Positions 1-12,009 of a stretch of DNA of 64,000 bases are shown piece by piece. Location: positions 310,001-374,000 of the forward strand of contig JAGWMJ010000002.1 in assembly GCA_028871815.1 (NCBI GenBank). Reading direction: 5' to 3'. Origin of the DNA: Armatimonadota bacterium. GTDB lineage: Bacteria; Armatimonadota; Chthonomonadetes; Chthonomonadales; Chthonomonadaceae. The notes beneath the pieces were generated by a model, which did no database searches, was not told the origin of the DNA, and worked only from the letters and a program-made list of their open reading frames with translations. Both the position numbers and the translations under genes were made by a program. Each line of letters begins with the position of its first letter. Within the stretch, counting starts at the first letter, position 1.

Positions 1-1754
1 CGGATAGTTGCGCTGGGAGTTGCATCCGTAATGCTCACGCTCACCGGTCCGGTAAAGTTTCCGCTTCCGGGGGTGATCACCGGCGCGATGGCAAAGCGGG
101 CAGGCCCGTATACCCCTACGGCGAATTGGGCCGGTACATATACCTTTCCGTTTGCAACCGTAGGCACCGCAAACTTCACATAACCGCCGGGATCGTCGCG
201 GCCGCTTGTGGCGCCGGAGTTGTACAGTTCGTTAGTCAGATTCGTGGCATCATACGCGTGCAGGTTGACGTCGCCATTGCTGCCGTTTTCCAGCGCCCAC
301 ACGATGCCATTGGTGTTGCCCCATGCCGACACAACGGGTGTCGCGCCGGGATACTGGTACGCCTCGGGCGAATAGGACGTGGGTGTGGCGCTGATCTGCG
401 CTGCGCTCAGGCTGAACGCCTTCACCAGGTCGCCTGCGCCGCAGTAGTACAGGTTGCCGTTCCAGTAACTCGGGCCGCTCCAGGTTCCGGCAATCTGATA
501 CGGGACGGTTTGCACAATCTGGCTGTCGCTGCCGCCGGTGTTGTAGTGGCCCATCGCATCCCGATTCACCAGGTAGATCTTGCCTTCCTTACCGCAGCCG
601 ACCATCAGGTGTGGGTAGGTGGCGCTTCCGGCGGCATCCGGAAGCACCAGGCAGCCGCCCGATCCAAGGTCCGAATCGGAGCGGTTCAGGCCGTCCTGGT
701 CGTACGGAGTGAAGTAGTCCGTGGCGGATAGGATGCCGGCGCCGGGTGTCAGCTTGACCATGCTGTCGCCGTAGTCGATGCCGCTTCCCAGCGAACTGTC
801 CACATCAAACGTCCCGTTCCCGGTGAGGAAGTAGATACTCCCGTGGGGTCCGGACGCCAGGCCGTCGCCGCTCTGCCAGATTCCGCCGCCGCCGATCGGA
901 TACCCGCTGGGATCGGTCAGGCCGTTTGGTGTGGTGCAGAAGATCGACGTTTGCGCCAGCGTCGATTCGTTGTAACCCACCACCCAACCATGGTACGGCG
1001 TGTTGTCTCCGTGCGAAGCGAAGCCGATGTACACCACGCCGTTATCCAGCAGCAGCGCGGGCCGGTTGTGGTGGCGCAGCGGGTCGAGGCTCACCATCCC
1101 TCCGCTGCTGCCGTCGCCGATGCCGGGAACCTGGGCAGTGATGACCACTGGGCTCCCGGGCCGCTCCTGGCCCGTCAGAATGTTCAGGGCGTGCAGCCGC
1201 TGCACGTAGGTGGTGACGCCGCCGCTGGTCTCTTTGGTCTTCGCCTCAACATAGATCGTACCGGTGCTTGTGTCGATCACCGGCGTGCTGGTTATACCGA
1301 TCTCGGGAACCAGATCGCCACTGCCGGTATCGCCACTGGGAACGGTTGTGACATTGGGCGGATTGATGAAACTTGTGCTCCAGAGGGGCTGTGAGTTCGA
1401 TCCGATCCGCTTGTCGGCATCGAAGCAGTAGACGCTGTCGTGCTCGGTCGCAACGAAAATACAATTGTGATAAGCCCCATTTACAGTGAGGCCCGACATA
1501 TAGAGTGGTTGGGCATAGACATACCCATCCACCGGCAATGTGAACACCAGACCAAAGCTGTTCGCCGTGACGTTTGCCGGCGTCAGCTTCTTCTCGTGGG
1601 TGTTGGCGCCGGTGCGCTGGTTGTTGCCCATTCCGGTCGAGACGTAGATCTGGGCCCGCGCGCTGCGCGGCACAGCCGATAAAGCGCAGATGGCGGCGAA
1701 CACGATCGCCGATTGCGCAAGCGCGCAAATAGGCCCGCGGTGGATTTGACTCAT
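1..1754 (-). CDS. Secreted PQQ/quinoprotein-like beta-propeller protein (3' end outside window)
   Basis: An uninterrupted minus-strand frame runs from the ATG at 1754 off the left edge, so only the N-terminal 584 residues are present. A GGAG ribosome site sits about 8 bases upstream of the ATG. The product begins with a signal peptide ending near the motif SARA. It continues with repeated propeller-like strands rich in GxVY, YVxxR and WALE-type segments, such as GNGTFDV, GKIYLVNRDA and GIVWALENG. The last visible stretch (VITPGSGNFTGPVSVSITD) resembles the chitobiase-C/Fn3-associated beta-sandwich found at the C-terminus of secreted proteins. Quinoprotein-like propellers act as dehydrogenases or as binding scaffolds outside the membrane. 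I see no evidence here that separates these roles, so no substrate is assigned. Confidence 0.8.
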   Translation of the reverse strand, partial: MSQIHRGPICALAQSAIVFAAICALSAVPRSARAQIYVSTGMGNNQRTGANTHEKKLTPANVTANSFGLVFTLPVDGYVYAQPLYMSGLTVNGAYHNCIFVATEHDSVYCFDADKRIGSNSQPLWSTSFINPPNVTTVPSGDTGSGDLVPEIGITSTPVIDTSTGTIYVEAKTKETSGGVTTYVQRLHALNILTGQERPGSPVVITAQVPGIGDGSSGGMVSLDPLRHHNRPALLLDNGVVYIGFASHGDNTPYHGWVVGYNESTLAQTSIFCTTPNGLTDPSGYPIGGGGIWQSGDGLASGPHGSIYFLTGNGTFDVDSSLGSGIDYGDSMVKLTPGAGILSATDYFTPYDQDGLNRSDSDLGSGGCLVLPDAAGSATYPHLMVGCGKEGKIYLVNRDAMGHYNTGGSDSQIVQTVPYQIAGTWSGPSYWNGNLYYCGAGDLVKAFSLSAAQISATPTSYSPEAYQYPGATPVVSAWGNTNGIVWALENGSNGDVNLHAYDATNLTNELYNSGATSGRDDPGGYVKFAVPTVANGKVYVPAQFAVGVYGPARFAIAPVITPGSGNFTGPVSVSITDATPSATI

Positions 1755-1843
1755 AGTTGTCGCTCCAGAATCAGGCGGCGCCTTTGTGGGGGTGAGCGCG
1801 CGCCGGCCGCCCTGGGAGGCCGCCCCGCGGTCGCCCACAATCG

Positions 1844-1871
1844 CCGGCAGCTGCCGGGTCAGGCAGCTGCC
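1844..1871. promoter_or_regulatory. Twin GGCAGCTGCC palindromes
   Basis: The 10-bp palindrome GGCAGCTGCC occurs twice, at 1846-1855 and 1862-1871. The first copy extends to a 14-bp palindrome (CCGG...CCGG). The centres are 16 bp apart. They lie in the 217-bp gap between the DUF302 gene and the start of the propeller gene, both on the minus strand. They could be a two-site operator or simply a small hairpin. No regulator is identified. Confidence 0.3.
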
Positions 1872-1971
1872 ACTCCTACGGTATGGACGTGGTGAAAAGC
1901 ACGAAGCGCACAGGCAATATCGGTATACGCTTCAGGCGCCGCGCACTTACGACGCGCCCGATACCAGTTCC

Positions 1972-2358
1972 TCACCGGGCCTCTTCAACGATGCGGATCA
2001 CGGCCGCTTCAACCGCCTGTGCGGTCTCCTCGATCCCCGCGCGTGGAAACAGCGACGTCAGTGCCGAGGGCAGCATCGTGCCGATGTGCGTCCGGCCGTT
2101 CTCCGCGTAGATGCTGATGGGGCAAGGAAGCATTAGCGCAAGGCGCACATCTTTTGCCAGTACTTCACTGGCGTACTTCGCGTTGCAGATTTCCACGACA
2201 GTAAGCGGCTCACGTGGGAATCCCTTTTCGGCAAGCGTGGCGGCAAAGTCGTGCGTGTGCAGAACCCGAAAGCCGTTTGCTGCCGCTGCGCGCTCCACCG
2301 ACGCTACCGCATCGTCGAAGCCCCTGTCCGTCGGCACGGTGTAGTCCAGTGCATCCAT
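1972..2358 (-). CDS. DUF302 domain protein
   Basis: A 128-residue soluble protein that fits the DUF302 family. It has an alpha/beta sequence with the family-like segments GFRVLHTHDF, VVEICNAKYA and LMLPCPISIY. The last holds the conserved cysteine-proline and matches the typical P-C-x-(I/V)-x-(I/V)-Y strand. I chose the ATG at 2358 because it has GAAGGGA about 9 bases upstream. A TTG six codons further upstream, at 2376, is possible but lies inside that ribosome site. DUF302 proteins are small and widespread; suggested roles involve metal or redox stress, but no activity is established. The gene stands alone, and the next gene downstream is 217 bp away. Confidence 0.8.
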   Translation of the reverse strand: MDALDYTVPTDRGFDDAVASVERAAAANGFRVLHTHDFAATLAEKGFPREPLTVVEICNAKYASEVLAKDVRLALMLPCPISIYAENGRTHIGTMLPSALTSLFPRAGIEETAQAVEAAVIRIVEEAR

Positions 2359-2667
2359 GGTTTCGCATCCCTTCAACGGTCACTCTATCAGCAACGGCGT
2401 TGTCAACCTACAGACGGTCATTTCAATCTACGGCTGAGCCAGCGAGGACGTTGCCGTCGGCGCCCCTTATTCGCCAACATACCCTCACGGCTCCATTCTG
2501 CCACGCGCCGTATCGACCCGGTACGTGAAGCGGACCGCCTAAGCGCCGGCGGGCACCGCGCATGGCCGGTGCCGGTACACTGATTGCGGGCCACTGTGGC
2601 CGGGCCGGCAGCTCGTCGCCGGCGCCAGCCGCGCCCCGGCGCGCGCACGCTCTGAAAGGCTCATGCG
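2359..2667. other. Intergenic region between DUF302 and GH127 genes
   Basis: A 309-bp divergent gap. On the minus strand a perfect TTGACA sits at 2401-2406, but no good -10 box lies at the normal spacing toward the DUF302 gene. A GAAAGG ribosome site precedes the glycosidase ATG. I see no small ORF or hairpin that stands out from the GC-rich background. Confidence 0.5.
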
Positions 2668-4488
2668 ATGCAAACCCTGCGCAAACTCTCGCTGTTGGCG
2701 CTCTTCATCGTCCTTCTTCTCCCGTCGCAGAGCCCGCCCGCGGCGAACAAAGGGAATCTGAGCACCGAACCTCACCCGCGGTCCGGAATGCTGCAACCGT
2801 TCCGATATCCGGATGTCATGCTCACCGGCGGCCCACTGGATGGGCAGGCAAGCGGGGCAAAAAGTCTCTATCTCGGCCTGTCGAACGACAGCCTGCTGAA
2901 AGGCTTCCGCCAAAGGGCCGGATTACCTGCACCGGGACGCAACATGGGCGGCTGGTACGACCCTGGTGGCTTCGCCGCGGGCCACTCGTTCGGACAGTAC
3001 CTCTCCGCGCTGGCGCGGTACTACGCCAATACCCATGACAGCAGATTCAAGGCGAAGGTGACGGAACTGGTTCACGGCTTCGACCAGACGATAGCACCGG
3101 ACGGCTTCTTTTACGCAACACAGCAGGTGGCGCGCGACTGGCCGGACTACGTGTACGATAAGAACTGCACCGGGATGCGCGACGCCTGGAACCTCACCGG
3201 CGATGGCGAGGCGCTGGTGGTGCTGAAGAAGATGACCGATTGGGCGTGGACGAACCTGCCGCGCCGGCACGATGAGTGGTATACGCTACCGGAAAACCTG
3301 TACAAGTGCTATGCGCTGACCAGAGATCCGCGGTACCTCACCATGGCGCGCCAGTTTGACTACAGTGCCGATTTCTACCAGCCGCTTGCCAACGGCATCA
3401 ACGCGTTTACACCCAACCGGCACGCCTACAGCCACGTGAACACGCTGGCTTCCGCCGCCCGGGCGTACCAGGTTACGGGCGACGAGACCTACTTCAGGGC
3501 GATTCAGAACGCGTGGACTTTCCTCACCACAACCCAGATGGTTGCATCCGGTGGATGGGGACCCAACGAGCGGTTCGTAACTCCCGGCGCGGGCAAGCTG
3601 GCCGCATCGGTCACCGCGACCGGCGCCGCTTTCGAAACGCCGTGTGGCTCGTACGCCACGGTGAACCTCGATCGGTACCTGCTGCGCTTTACCGGCGATG
3701 CAAAGTACGGCGACAACATGGAGCGCGTGCTCCTCAACGGAATGCTTGCCGCGCTGCCGGAACAGCCGAGCGGACGAACCTTCTACTACTCCGATTACCG
3801 ACCCGGCACAAAGAAGGCCTACTACCGCGACGCGTGGCCGTGCTGTTCCGGCACGTACGCCGAAATCACCGCCGACTATCCGCTGGATGTCTACTTTCAC
3901 ACCGCCGCCGGCCTCACCGTAAACCTGTTCACGCCGTCAACGGTTCAGTGGCGTGTGCGGGGATCCAGTGTGTCCGTATCCCAGGCCACGAGTTTTCCCA
4001 CGTCCAACCGTGCCGGCTTTACCGTTCGGTGCCGGCGACCCACCCGGTTCGCCCTGCAGATCCGGGTGCCGCAGTGGGTTTCCGGCCCGGTCACAGCGAG
4101 ATTGAACAGCCGCCTGATCCATCCAAAGGCAGTTCCAGGAGCCTTTCTGGAGGTTAACCGCCTATGGCACGACCGTGATACGCTCACAGTTACCCTCCCG
4201 ATGGCGCTTCGACTGGAACCCATCGCGCCCGAAACTCCACAGCTCGCTGCCCTGATGTACGGACCGGTGCTGCTGGTTGCTATCTCGCGCGGCGCGGTTG
4301 TTCTGCCGGTTTCCGGTGCCGGGTCTGTTACCATGTTGAAGCGCGTGCCTGCCGCGCCGCTAACATTCCAGACGGCAGATGGTTCACTCACCTTCCGTCC
4401 CTTGTACCAGGTGCGCAGCGCGCACTACACCACGTACCTGAACGTTCAGCCCGGCCAGCGTGTGCGGCTCCGTCCGAAGTCATCTTGA
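2668..4488 (+). CDS. Secreted GH127-like glycoside hydrolase (DUF1680, beta-L-arabinofuranosidase type)
   Basis: A 606-residue protein with an N-terminal signal peptide (residues 1-25, LLALFIVLLLP core) and then an (alpha/alpha)6-barrel-type sequence typical of DUF1680/GH127. Family enzymes such as the bifidobacterial HypBA1 remove terminal beta-L-arabinofuranose. They use a zinc-held cysteine nucleophile with an upstream Glu-x-Cys and a Cys-Cys pair. Here the corresponding residues are probably E323/C326 (ETPCGS) and C392-C393 (PCCSGTYAEI). The glutamate-cysteine spacing is one residue longer than in the type enzyme. The C-terminus, from about residue 420, is a beta-sandwich. The ribosome site is GAAAGG, 6-7 bases before the ATG. 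The gene stands alone. The enzyme is likely exported for plant polysaccharide breakdown; the sugar specificity is an inference from the family. Confidence 0.87.
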   Translation: MQTLRKLSLLALFIVLLLPSQSPPAANKGNLSTEPHPRSGMLQPFRYPDVMLTGGPLDGQASGAKSLYLGLSNDSLLKGFRQRAGLPAPGRNMGGWYDPGGFAAGHSFGQYLSALARYYANTHDSRFKAKVTELVHGFDQTIAPDGFFYATQQVARDWPDYVYDKNCTGMRDAWNLTGDGEALVVLKKMTDWAWTNLPRRHDEWYTLPENLYKCYALTRDPRYLTMARQFDYSADFYQPLANGINAFTPNRHAYSHVNTLASAARAYQVTGDETYFRAIQNAWTFLTTTQMVASGGWGPNERFVTPGAGKLAASVTATGAAFETPCGSYATVNLDRYLLRFTGDAKYGDNMERVLLNGMLAALPEQPSGRTFYYSDYRPGTKKAYYRDAWPCCSGTYAEITADYPLDVYFHTAAGLTVNLFTPSTVQWRVRGSSVSVSQATSFPTSNRAGFTVRCRRPTRFALQIRVPQWVSGPVTARLNSRLIHPKAVPGAFLEVNRLWHDRDTLTVTLPMALRLEPIAPETPQLAALMYGPVLLVAISRGAVVLPVSGAGSVTMLKRVPAAPLTFQTADGSLTFRPLYQVRSAHYTTYLNVQPGQRVRLRPKSS

Positions 4489-4542
4489 CGGCCGCCGTCG
4501 ACCTGTAGGCCACCCGGCGGTCACACCTAACAAATCCCCAGA

Positions 4543-5175
4543 ATGCGCACGTCTAACGCTGTAGTACGCTTACGGCGCCCAATGGAAACCACCTTACAAA
4601 CCCCGGCCCGGGTAACACGGATGCACGAAACCTCGGATGTACCGAAGTCGGAATCCGGCGAAATCGAACGGGCGCGAAATGGCGATGAGCTCGCCATAGC
4701 CGTGCTGGTGGACCGCTATAGAGCCAGGGCGCTTCGGTTGGCCGCTGCAATCCTGCGCTCCAATGATGAGGCGCAGGATGTGGTGCAGGTTGCCTTTCTG
4801 CGGGCATTCGGCACGTTAGGCACATACCGTGGCGATGGCGCCTTCTTTACGTGGCTCTACCCGATAATCGTACGCACTGCGCTGGATCGGCGGCGGACAG
4901 CGTGGTGGCGTCGCCGGGCGGCGCCGCTTCAGGAACGCGACGCAGCCGCGAGTTTCGAGAATGCTTCCGATGCGCGAATTCTCGTGGAACAACTGCTCGA
5001 CGCCCTTGACGCACCGATGCGCGCGGTATTGGTTCTGCGAGAACTGGAAGGGCTGGAGTACGAGGAGATCGCCATCGCGCTCCGGATCCCGGTTGGTCGT
5101 GTAAAGTGGCGCCTGCACCGGGCTCGAGCGCTATTCCGCGAGCTCTATATGAAGGAAGTGGGTGGACCGGCATGA
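4543..5175 (+). CDS. RNA polymerase sigma factor, ECF subfamily
   Basis: A 210-residue sigma-70 family protein. Region 2 spans about residues 55-120 (VDRYRARALRLAAAIL, then EAQDVVQVAFLRAF, then FFTWLYPIIVRTALDRRR). Region 4 spans about 148-200 (LDAPMRAVLVLRELEGLEY, then a helix-turn-helix around AIALRIPVGRVKWRLHRAR). No region 1.1 or region 3 is present, which is characteristic of ECF factors. The start is uncertain: in-frame ATGs at 4543, 4582 and 4621 all lack a clear ribosome site, and the longest form is given. Its TGA overlaps the ATG of the next gene (ATGA at 5172-5175). Translational coupling with a membrane protein of suitable size suggests a sigma/anti-sigma pair. Confidence 0.9.
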   Translation: MRTSNAVVRLRRPMETTLQTPARVTRMHETSDVPKSESGEIERARNGDELAIAVLVDRYRARALRLAAAILRSNDEAQDVVQVAFLRAFGTLGTYRGDGAFFTWLYPIIVRTALDRRRTAWWRRRAAPLQERDAAASFENASDARILVEQLLDALDAPMRAVLVLRELEGLEYEEIAIALRIPVGRVKWRLHRARALFRELYMKEVGGPA

Positions 5176-5708
5176 ATCAACAGGAAGAAGAGCAGAATCT
5201 GCTCAGGATGCTGCGGGAGGGTTTGCGCGAAGTCCCTCCGCCCGATGTCGGCCGCAGAATGGCGGCGGATGTCGTCGCGGCCCTGGCAGCACAATCATCA
5301 CGCCATCGGAGCGTCGACCGGCGAACGCTCCGACCGGTTCTTCAGTCGGGCCTGATCGCCGCAGCGCTCAGCCTGGCGGTGACCCGTGCGTGTATCCCCG
5401 GACTCCTTGCTGCGCCGCCTATCGCGCTGCCACCGATATCGGTCGGATCCGGTGGCTTGACCGGAACTGCGATTGCCGAGCAGGAACGCCTGCCGGGTGA
5501 GGCGTTCCAGGTAAACAGCTTTGTGTACGCGACGAGCCTCTTTCCAGAATCGGCCCAGGCTGCCGGCCCCGTGCTGACTTTACAATCGCCGGCGCGCAAG
5601 TCGCCGTCTGGCCAGCCGGCGCCGGAGCCGCCGCACATGAAGAACCACCGGCGTGGCTATGGCATGACCGTGCCGCATGCAAGCGGCGAACCGCAAAGGG
5701 AGAGCTGA
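5172..5708 (+). CDS. Putative anti-sigma factor (single-span membrane protein)
   Basis: A 178-residue protein whose ATG overlaps the stop codon of the ECF sigma gene. Residues 1-55 form a charged, helical cytoplasmic segment. One hydrophobic span follows (about residues 60-82, LQSGLIAAALSLAVTRACIPGLL), and a proline- and glycine-rich region follows the membrane. No zinc anti-sigma HxxxCxxC motif is present. The anti-sigma role therefore rests on gene order, overlap and topology and not on a recognised domain. The next gene begins 1 base after its stop, so the three genes look like one operon. Confidence 0.6.
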   Translation: MNQQEEEQNLLRMLREGLREVPPPDVGRRMAADVVAALAAQSSRHRSVDRRTLRPVLQSGLIAAALSLAVTRACIPGLLAAPPIALPPISVGSGGLTGTAIAEQERLPGEAFQVNSFVYATSLFPESAQAAGPVLTLQSPARKSPSGQPAPEPPHMKNHRRGYGMTVPHASGEPQRES

Positions 5709-5709
5709 A

Positions 5710-7575
5710 ATGAACCTGGATACTGAAACCACCGCACGCAGCCGCCGACGCCGCGCCATTCTGCCCGGCATCACCGCCGGCGTGCTGCTTGCAATCGTCA
5801 GCTATCCTGCCGGCAGGACGGTCATTACGGAGCAGCTCTTGAGCCTCACGCCCTGGACTGCGTGCTATTCGCAGTGGAGCAGTGTCCCGGGCCACGGCTC
5901 GGCAGGTCTGGACCGGGCGCTCGAGCAGACGGCTGCGCGCCATCCGTCGGATGCACGGCTGCAGGTCGGTGCGCTGCTCGCCGCGCACCAGATGTCGTTC
6001 CCGAGCCTTGTGCCGGCATTGCGCGTATTGGAAGCTGCGCACCCCGGCAGCGTCCTTGCCACAGCCGCGGCACTTAACTATGAAGTAGGCGCGCTCAACG
6101 CCACGCGGACCACAAACGCTGCCGTCACTGCGGACGAGTCTGCGCCAGCGCACGCCGGCCGAGCACCGGCTGTTGCTCCTGAAACGCTCCTGGCAGACGC
6201 CACCCGCGGAGCTGCTCTCGAGCCGGATAACGGCTACTTCCCATTTGTACAGGCGATCGCCCTGTTGCAGATGTATCGTGATGCCGACGCCTTCCGGGCG
6301 CTGGCGACTGCCGCTGCGGCGCCTAACTTCAATGACCACCTTCTGGACGCGATCGCGGCCACGGACGCGGCTGCCCTCCGCGCCGAGCCTGACTTACTTG
6401 GAATCTCGCGCGCCGTTATCGCGGAAGCAGCTCTGTTCCCCCAGTTTGCCCAGTGGCGTGGCGCGGCAAGGCTCATCCGCGTACGCATTAACCAACTCGA
6501 CTCTCACGGAGATTTCGTCCACGCCATGGCGCTGCGTATGGAGCTGCTGCATCTCGCGGCAGCGATGCGCATCCACTCGACCACGATGATCGGTGGATTG
6601 GTGGCCATAGCGATTTCAGGTATCACAGAGCAGGCGCCAACGGCGTACTTGCCGCCCAACTATCACCAGCTTGACACCAAAGCCCGACTGGAGGCTCAAA
6701 CTTCCGCCATCAGGAAGTATTTCGGCCTGCACGCAACTCCGGCCGATGCGGCGTGGATCGCGCAAGACCGCGCAGACTGCACGGCATACCGGTTGGCGTG
6801 CCAGAAAACACTTGAGCCGGGAAGCGTTACTCAGCGCGAGGAGACCCAGGTGCTGACGTTACTGGTCATTGGTGATCTGCTGATGCTGGCGGCCCTGCTG
6901 CTGGCTGGAGCAGCCGCCCTCGCCGCCGCTTTGTTACCCGCCGTCAACCGGGGCGCGCGTTGGGGTCTTGGTCCGGTAACGAGGTACGCGCTTACCGGCG
7001 GCTTCAGCCTGGGCGCGCTAGTCGCGCTCGCCTCGCAAGCCGGCAGCTACCAGGTTTTCTGGTGGGCGGCAGTCGCCACCGTGCTTGCCGCCGCGCTGGC
7101 GCTTCCAGTGATGTCGTTCCGGAATCGGCTGAGTGCGCTGAAGGTGGCGTTAATCCCTGGGATCGCTACGGCGCTGGTTGGCACGTTCCTGGCCAACATT
7201 GCCGGACGCGGTTCCCTGCTGGCCGGTTTCGCCGACATTTACGGCAGCGATGGGCAAGCGGCAGCCCATTGGACCGCCATCGAGGTCGCAGTTGCGGCTG
7301 GCCCGCTCCTCCTGGTGCTCGCCGTGGTTGCGGCGGTCACGTTCTGGTGCCGCGTGCCGCTCACTCTCGGCGTCGTTCGCGGCGTGCGCGGTGTCGCGCC
7401 CGTGGTCTGCTGCGCCACGCTGCTGCTGTTCGCAGTCGAGACGGTGATGACGCTGCAGAGTAATCAGAGACTGAATCAGTCGATCAGCCATAACCTCTAT
7501 CATCCCACTACCATCGCGCAGCTCCGGGCCAAAGGCATCCGACCGGGTACGGTTCCAAGAGACCCGTATCTCTAA
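5710..7575 (+). CDS. Multi-spanning membrane protein of unknown function
   Basis: A 621-residue protein starting at the ATG after an AAGGGAGAG ribosome site; an in-frame ATG 33 bases upstream lies inside the previous gene. It has one N-terminal membrane span (about residues 17-36) and a long alanine-rich helical extracytoplasmic region (about 40-390) with a TPR-like feel. The region mentions 'ALEQTAARHPSDARLQ' and 'ALEPDNGYFPFVQ'. Five or six spans follow between about 390 and 590. I do not recognise a family. Its place directly after the sigma/anti-sigma pair suggests it belongs to the same envelope-response operon, perhaps as the sensor or as a target. Confidence 0.7.
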   Translation: MNLDTETTARSRRRRAILPGITAGVLLAIVSYPAGRTVITEQLLSLTPWTACYSQWSSVPGHGSAGLDRALEQTAARHPSDARLQVGALLAAHQMSFPSLVPALRVLEAAHPGSVLATAAALNYEVGALNATRTTNAAVTADESAPAHAGRAPAVAPETLLADATRGAALEPDNGYFPFVQAIALLQMYRDADAFRALATAAAAPNFNDHLLDAIAATDAAALRAEPDLLGISRAVIAEAALFPQFAQWRGAARLIRVRINQLDSHGDFVHAMALRMELLHLAAAMRIHSTTMIGGLVAIAISGITEQAPTAYLPPNYHQLDTKARLEAQTSAIRKYFGLHATPADAAWIAQDRADCTAYRLACQKTLEPGSVTQREETQVLTLLVIGDLLMLAALLLAGAAALAAALLPAVNRGARWGLGPVTRYALTGGFSLGALVALASQAGSYQVFWWAAVATVLAAALALPVMSFRNRLSALKVALIPGIATALVGTFLANIAGRGSLLAGFADIYGSDGQAAAHWTAIEVAVAAGPLLLVLAVVAAVTFWCRVPLTLGVVRGVRGVAPVVCCATLLLFAVETVMTLQSNQRLNQSISHNLYHPTTIAQLRAKGIRPGTVPRDPYL

Positions 7576-7591
7576 CGGGCCGTGCGAATAG

Positions 7592-7617
7592 CCGCGGCCG
7601 GCATGGATCGGCCGCGG
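7592..7617 (+). terminator. GC-rich hairpin after the membrane protein gene
   Basis: A perfect 9-bp inverted repeat, CCGCGGCCG (7592-7600) and CGGCCGCGG (7609-7617), with an 8-base loop, begins 17 bp after the stop codon. No T-run follows, so it is either a weak or factor-assisted terminator or an mRNA 3'-end stabiliser. Confidence 0.4.
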
Positions 7618-7683
7618 AATAACGAGCGAGCCGGGTCGGGAATGGGGCAGGAGTAACCGACGGCAGTATCGCAACTACCGATC

Positions 7684-7702
7684 GTGAACACCCCGTGTTC
7701 AC
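7684..7702. promoter_or_regulatory. GTGAACAC-CCC-GTGTTCAC inverted repeat (operator candidate)
   Basis: A perfect 8-bp inverted repeat with a 3-bp centre ends 21 bp before the GTG start of the nucleoside hydrolase gene. The 19-bp symmetrical form is typical of a dimeric repressor site. A short hairpin is the alternative. Confidence 0.4.
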
Positions 7703-7723
7703 TGCCGGGGGTACCTTCAAGAA

Positions 7724-10697
<2,974 letters not shown>

Positions 10698-10838
10698 ACG
10701 GGCGGAAGCGGTTCTGCGGCTCGAACAGTTTGTTTGGATTTCACGTCAGGCTCCGGTCTGCTGCTGCCGCGCAGCCGGACTGAACGCGCGTCGGGCCGCT
10801 AATCGCAAAAGCGTAGCGAGTCAGCCGTCATCCGGCGT

Positions 10839-10876
10839 GTACCAGACCAATCCGGCAAACCGGCTTGGTCTGGTAC
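10839..10876. terminator. Bidirectional terminator hairpin between convergent genes
   Basis: A perfect 12-bp stem, GTACCAGACCAA (10839-10850) with TTGGTCTGGTAC (10865-10876), encloses a further CCGG-CAAA-CCGG mini-stem. It lies in the 219-bp gap between the stop codons of ligA (plus) and the small lipoprotein gene (minus), the expected place for a shared terminator. Confidence 0.7.
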
Positions 10877-10916
10877 GTGCGCATGGCAGCAGGACGAACC
10901 CCGATCCGCTGTCGCC

Positions 10917-11507
10917 TTACGGCAGTACGCGAATGGTGATCGGATTGGCGTACAGCGTGGTCTGCAGAGCGGCCGCGGGTGGGTTCAGCCCCGGCACATC
11001 CGTCGAGGTTGCCGTCGACCACGCACTGAGAGTGTAGGTGCCGGGCGCCGGCGCCGTGGCGTCGTTTTCGAACCCATGGGTAGCGCCCTCAATTATCAGG
11101 AACGAAGTAATATCTGGCGGACAATAACCTGGCGGTCCGTCGGGACCGCCTTCGCCGATTCCCGGCGGAGTCGGTGGTACCAACGTCTGCCCGCCCCGAG
11201 TGTCTGTCAACACCCACCGTACAGGCTGGTAATCAAACCCGTTCTCGAACGTAACGGCAATACTGGCGTTGGCGGCTTGCGACTGGGCAAGGTAGTAGAC
11301 GAACCGCAGATGCATCACCTGGCCGGTCCGGTACGTGGCATGATCGGCCTCCTGAAGGAACGTCACACCGAATACCGACCTCGGCGTCGATTCCACCATC
11401 ATATTCTGCGCCGTCTGGACGGCGCCCGAACCTCCGCCGTTCCCGCCGCATCCCGAGCCGAACAACATGGCTGCAAGGATCGCAGCCGCAAGATAGGGCC
11501 TCTTCAT
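10917..11507 (-). CDS. Small secreted, probable lipoprotein
   Basis: A 196-residue protein with a signal peptide (MKRPYLAAAILAAMLFGSGC). A cysteine at position 20 is followed by a glycine-rich linker, so it is probably a lipoprotein, although the lipobox is not a perfect match. The mature part looks like one or two beta-sandwich domains (VFGVTFLQEADHATYRTGQ..., then a proline-rich loop, then GTYTLSAWSTAT). It recalls small envelope beta-domains of the BsuPI type, but I do not claim that family. The ribosome site is AAGGAAAG. Its ATG overlaps the TGA of the small upstream ORF (ATGA), so the two are probably translated together. Function unknown. Confidence 0.7.
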   Translation of the reverse strand: MKRPYLAAAILAAMLFGSGCGGNGGGSGAVQTAQNMMVESTPRSVFGVTFLQEADHATYRTGQVMHLRFVYYLAQSQAANASIAVTFENGFDYQPVRWVLTDTRGGQTLVPPTPPGIGEGGPDGPPGYCPPDITSFLIIEGATHGFENDATAPAPGTYTLSAWSTATSTDVPGLNPPAAALQTTLYANPITIRVLP

Positions 11508-11794
11508 CGCTTTCTTTCCTTTTGGGGGATGAGTGGGGGTTTGTCAGTATCCGAAGTGGAATGGATAGAAGATGGCAGCCGCAGACGCATGAAGTGCAGG
11601 TCCGGGATTCGCATGTCGATGCGGCCCACTGCCGAGAGGCGCACAACCTCGGAGTCGGTGTCATGCGCGGCGTCTACAAGAACGAGCGCGGTATCGGGGG
11701 AGTAATCTGCGGTCACCTGCGCGTGGCAGATGCGTCCGGACGCGGAAAAGCCTATGAGGGGAAACGCAATGCAGAGGTGCGACCACAAACGCAC
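11504..11794 (-). CDS. Short exported hypothetical protein
   Basis: A 96-residue frame starting at GTG, with a signal-peptide-like N-terminus (residues 1-25, hydrophobic IAFPLIGFSASG ending ICHA-Q). The rest contains no recognised domain. It is supported mainly by the ATGA overlap with the next gene and by the export signal. No ribosome site is visible before the GTG, so the true start may differ. Confidence 0.4.
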   Translation of the reverse strand: MRLWSHLCIAFPLIGFSASGRICHAQVTADYSPDTALVLVDAAHDTDSEVVRLSAVGRIDMRIPDLHFMRLRLPSSIHSTSDTDKPPLIPQKERKR

Positions 11795-12009
11795 CGAACA
11801 GGCGCGGATTCAGTCAGAGAGAGAGCTGAATTGCCCGCCCGGTTGGTTACGCCGTTCACGATCGATCGCTCACTGTCTGCGCATGGCTGTCACTGGGCGT
11901 CTTGATTCCATTCTACCACGTTTTGCCGGCGTTTGCCGCATGGCCGGCGCTCGACCTGCGCACATTCGGCCCGCCGACGTAACGCACACGGGCCAACTTA
12001 TGCAACCAC

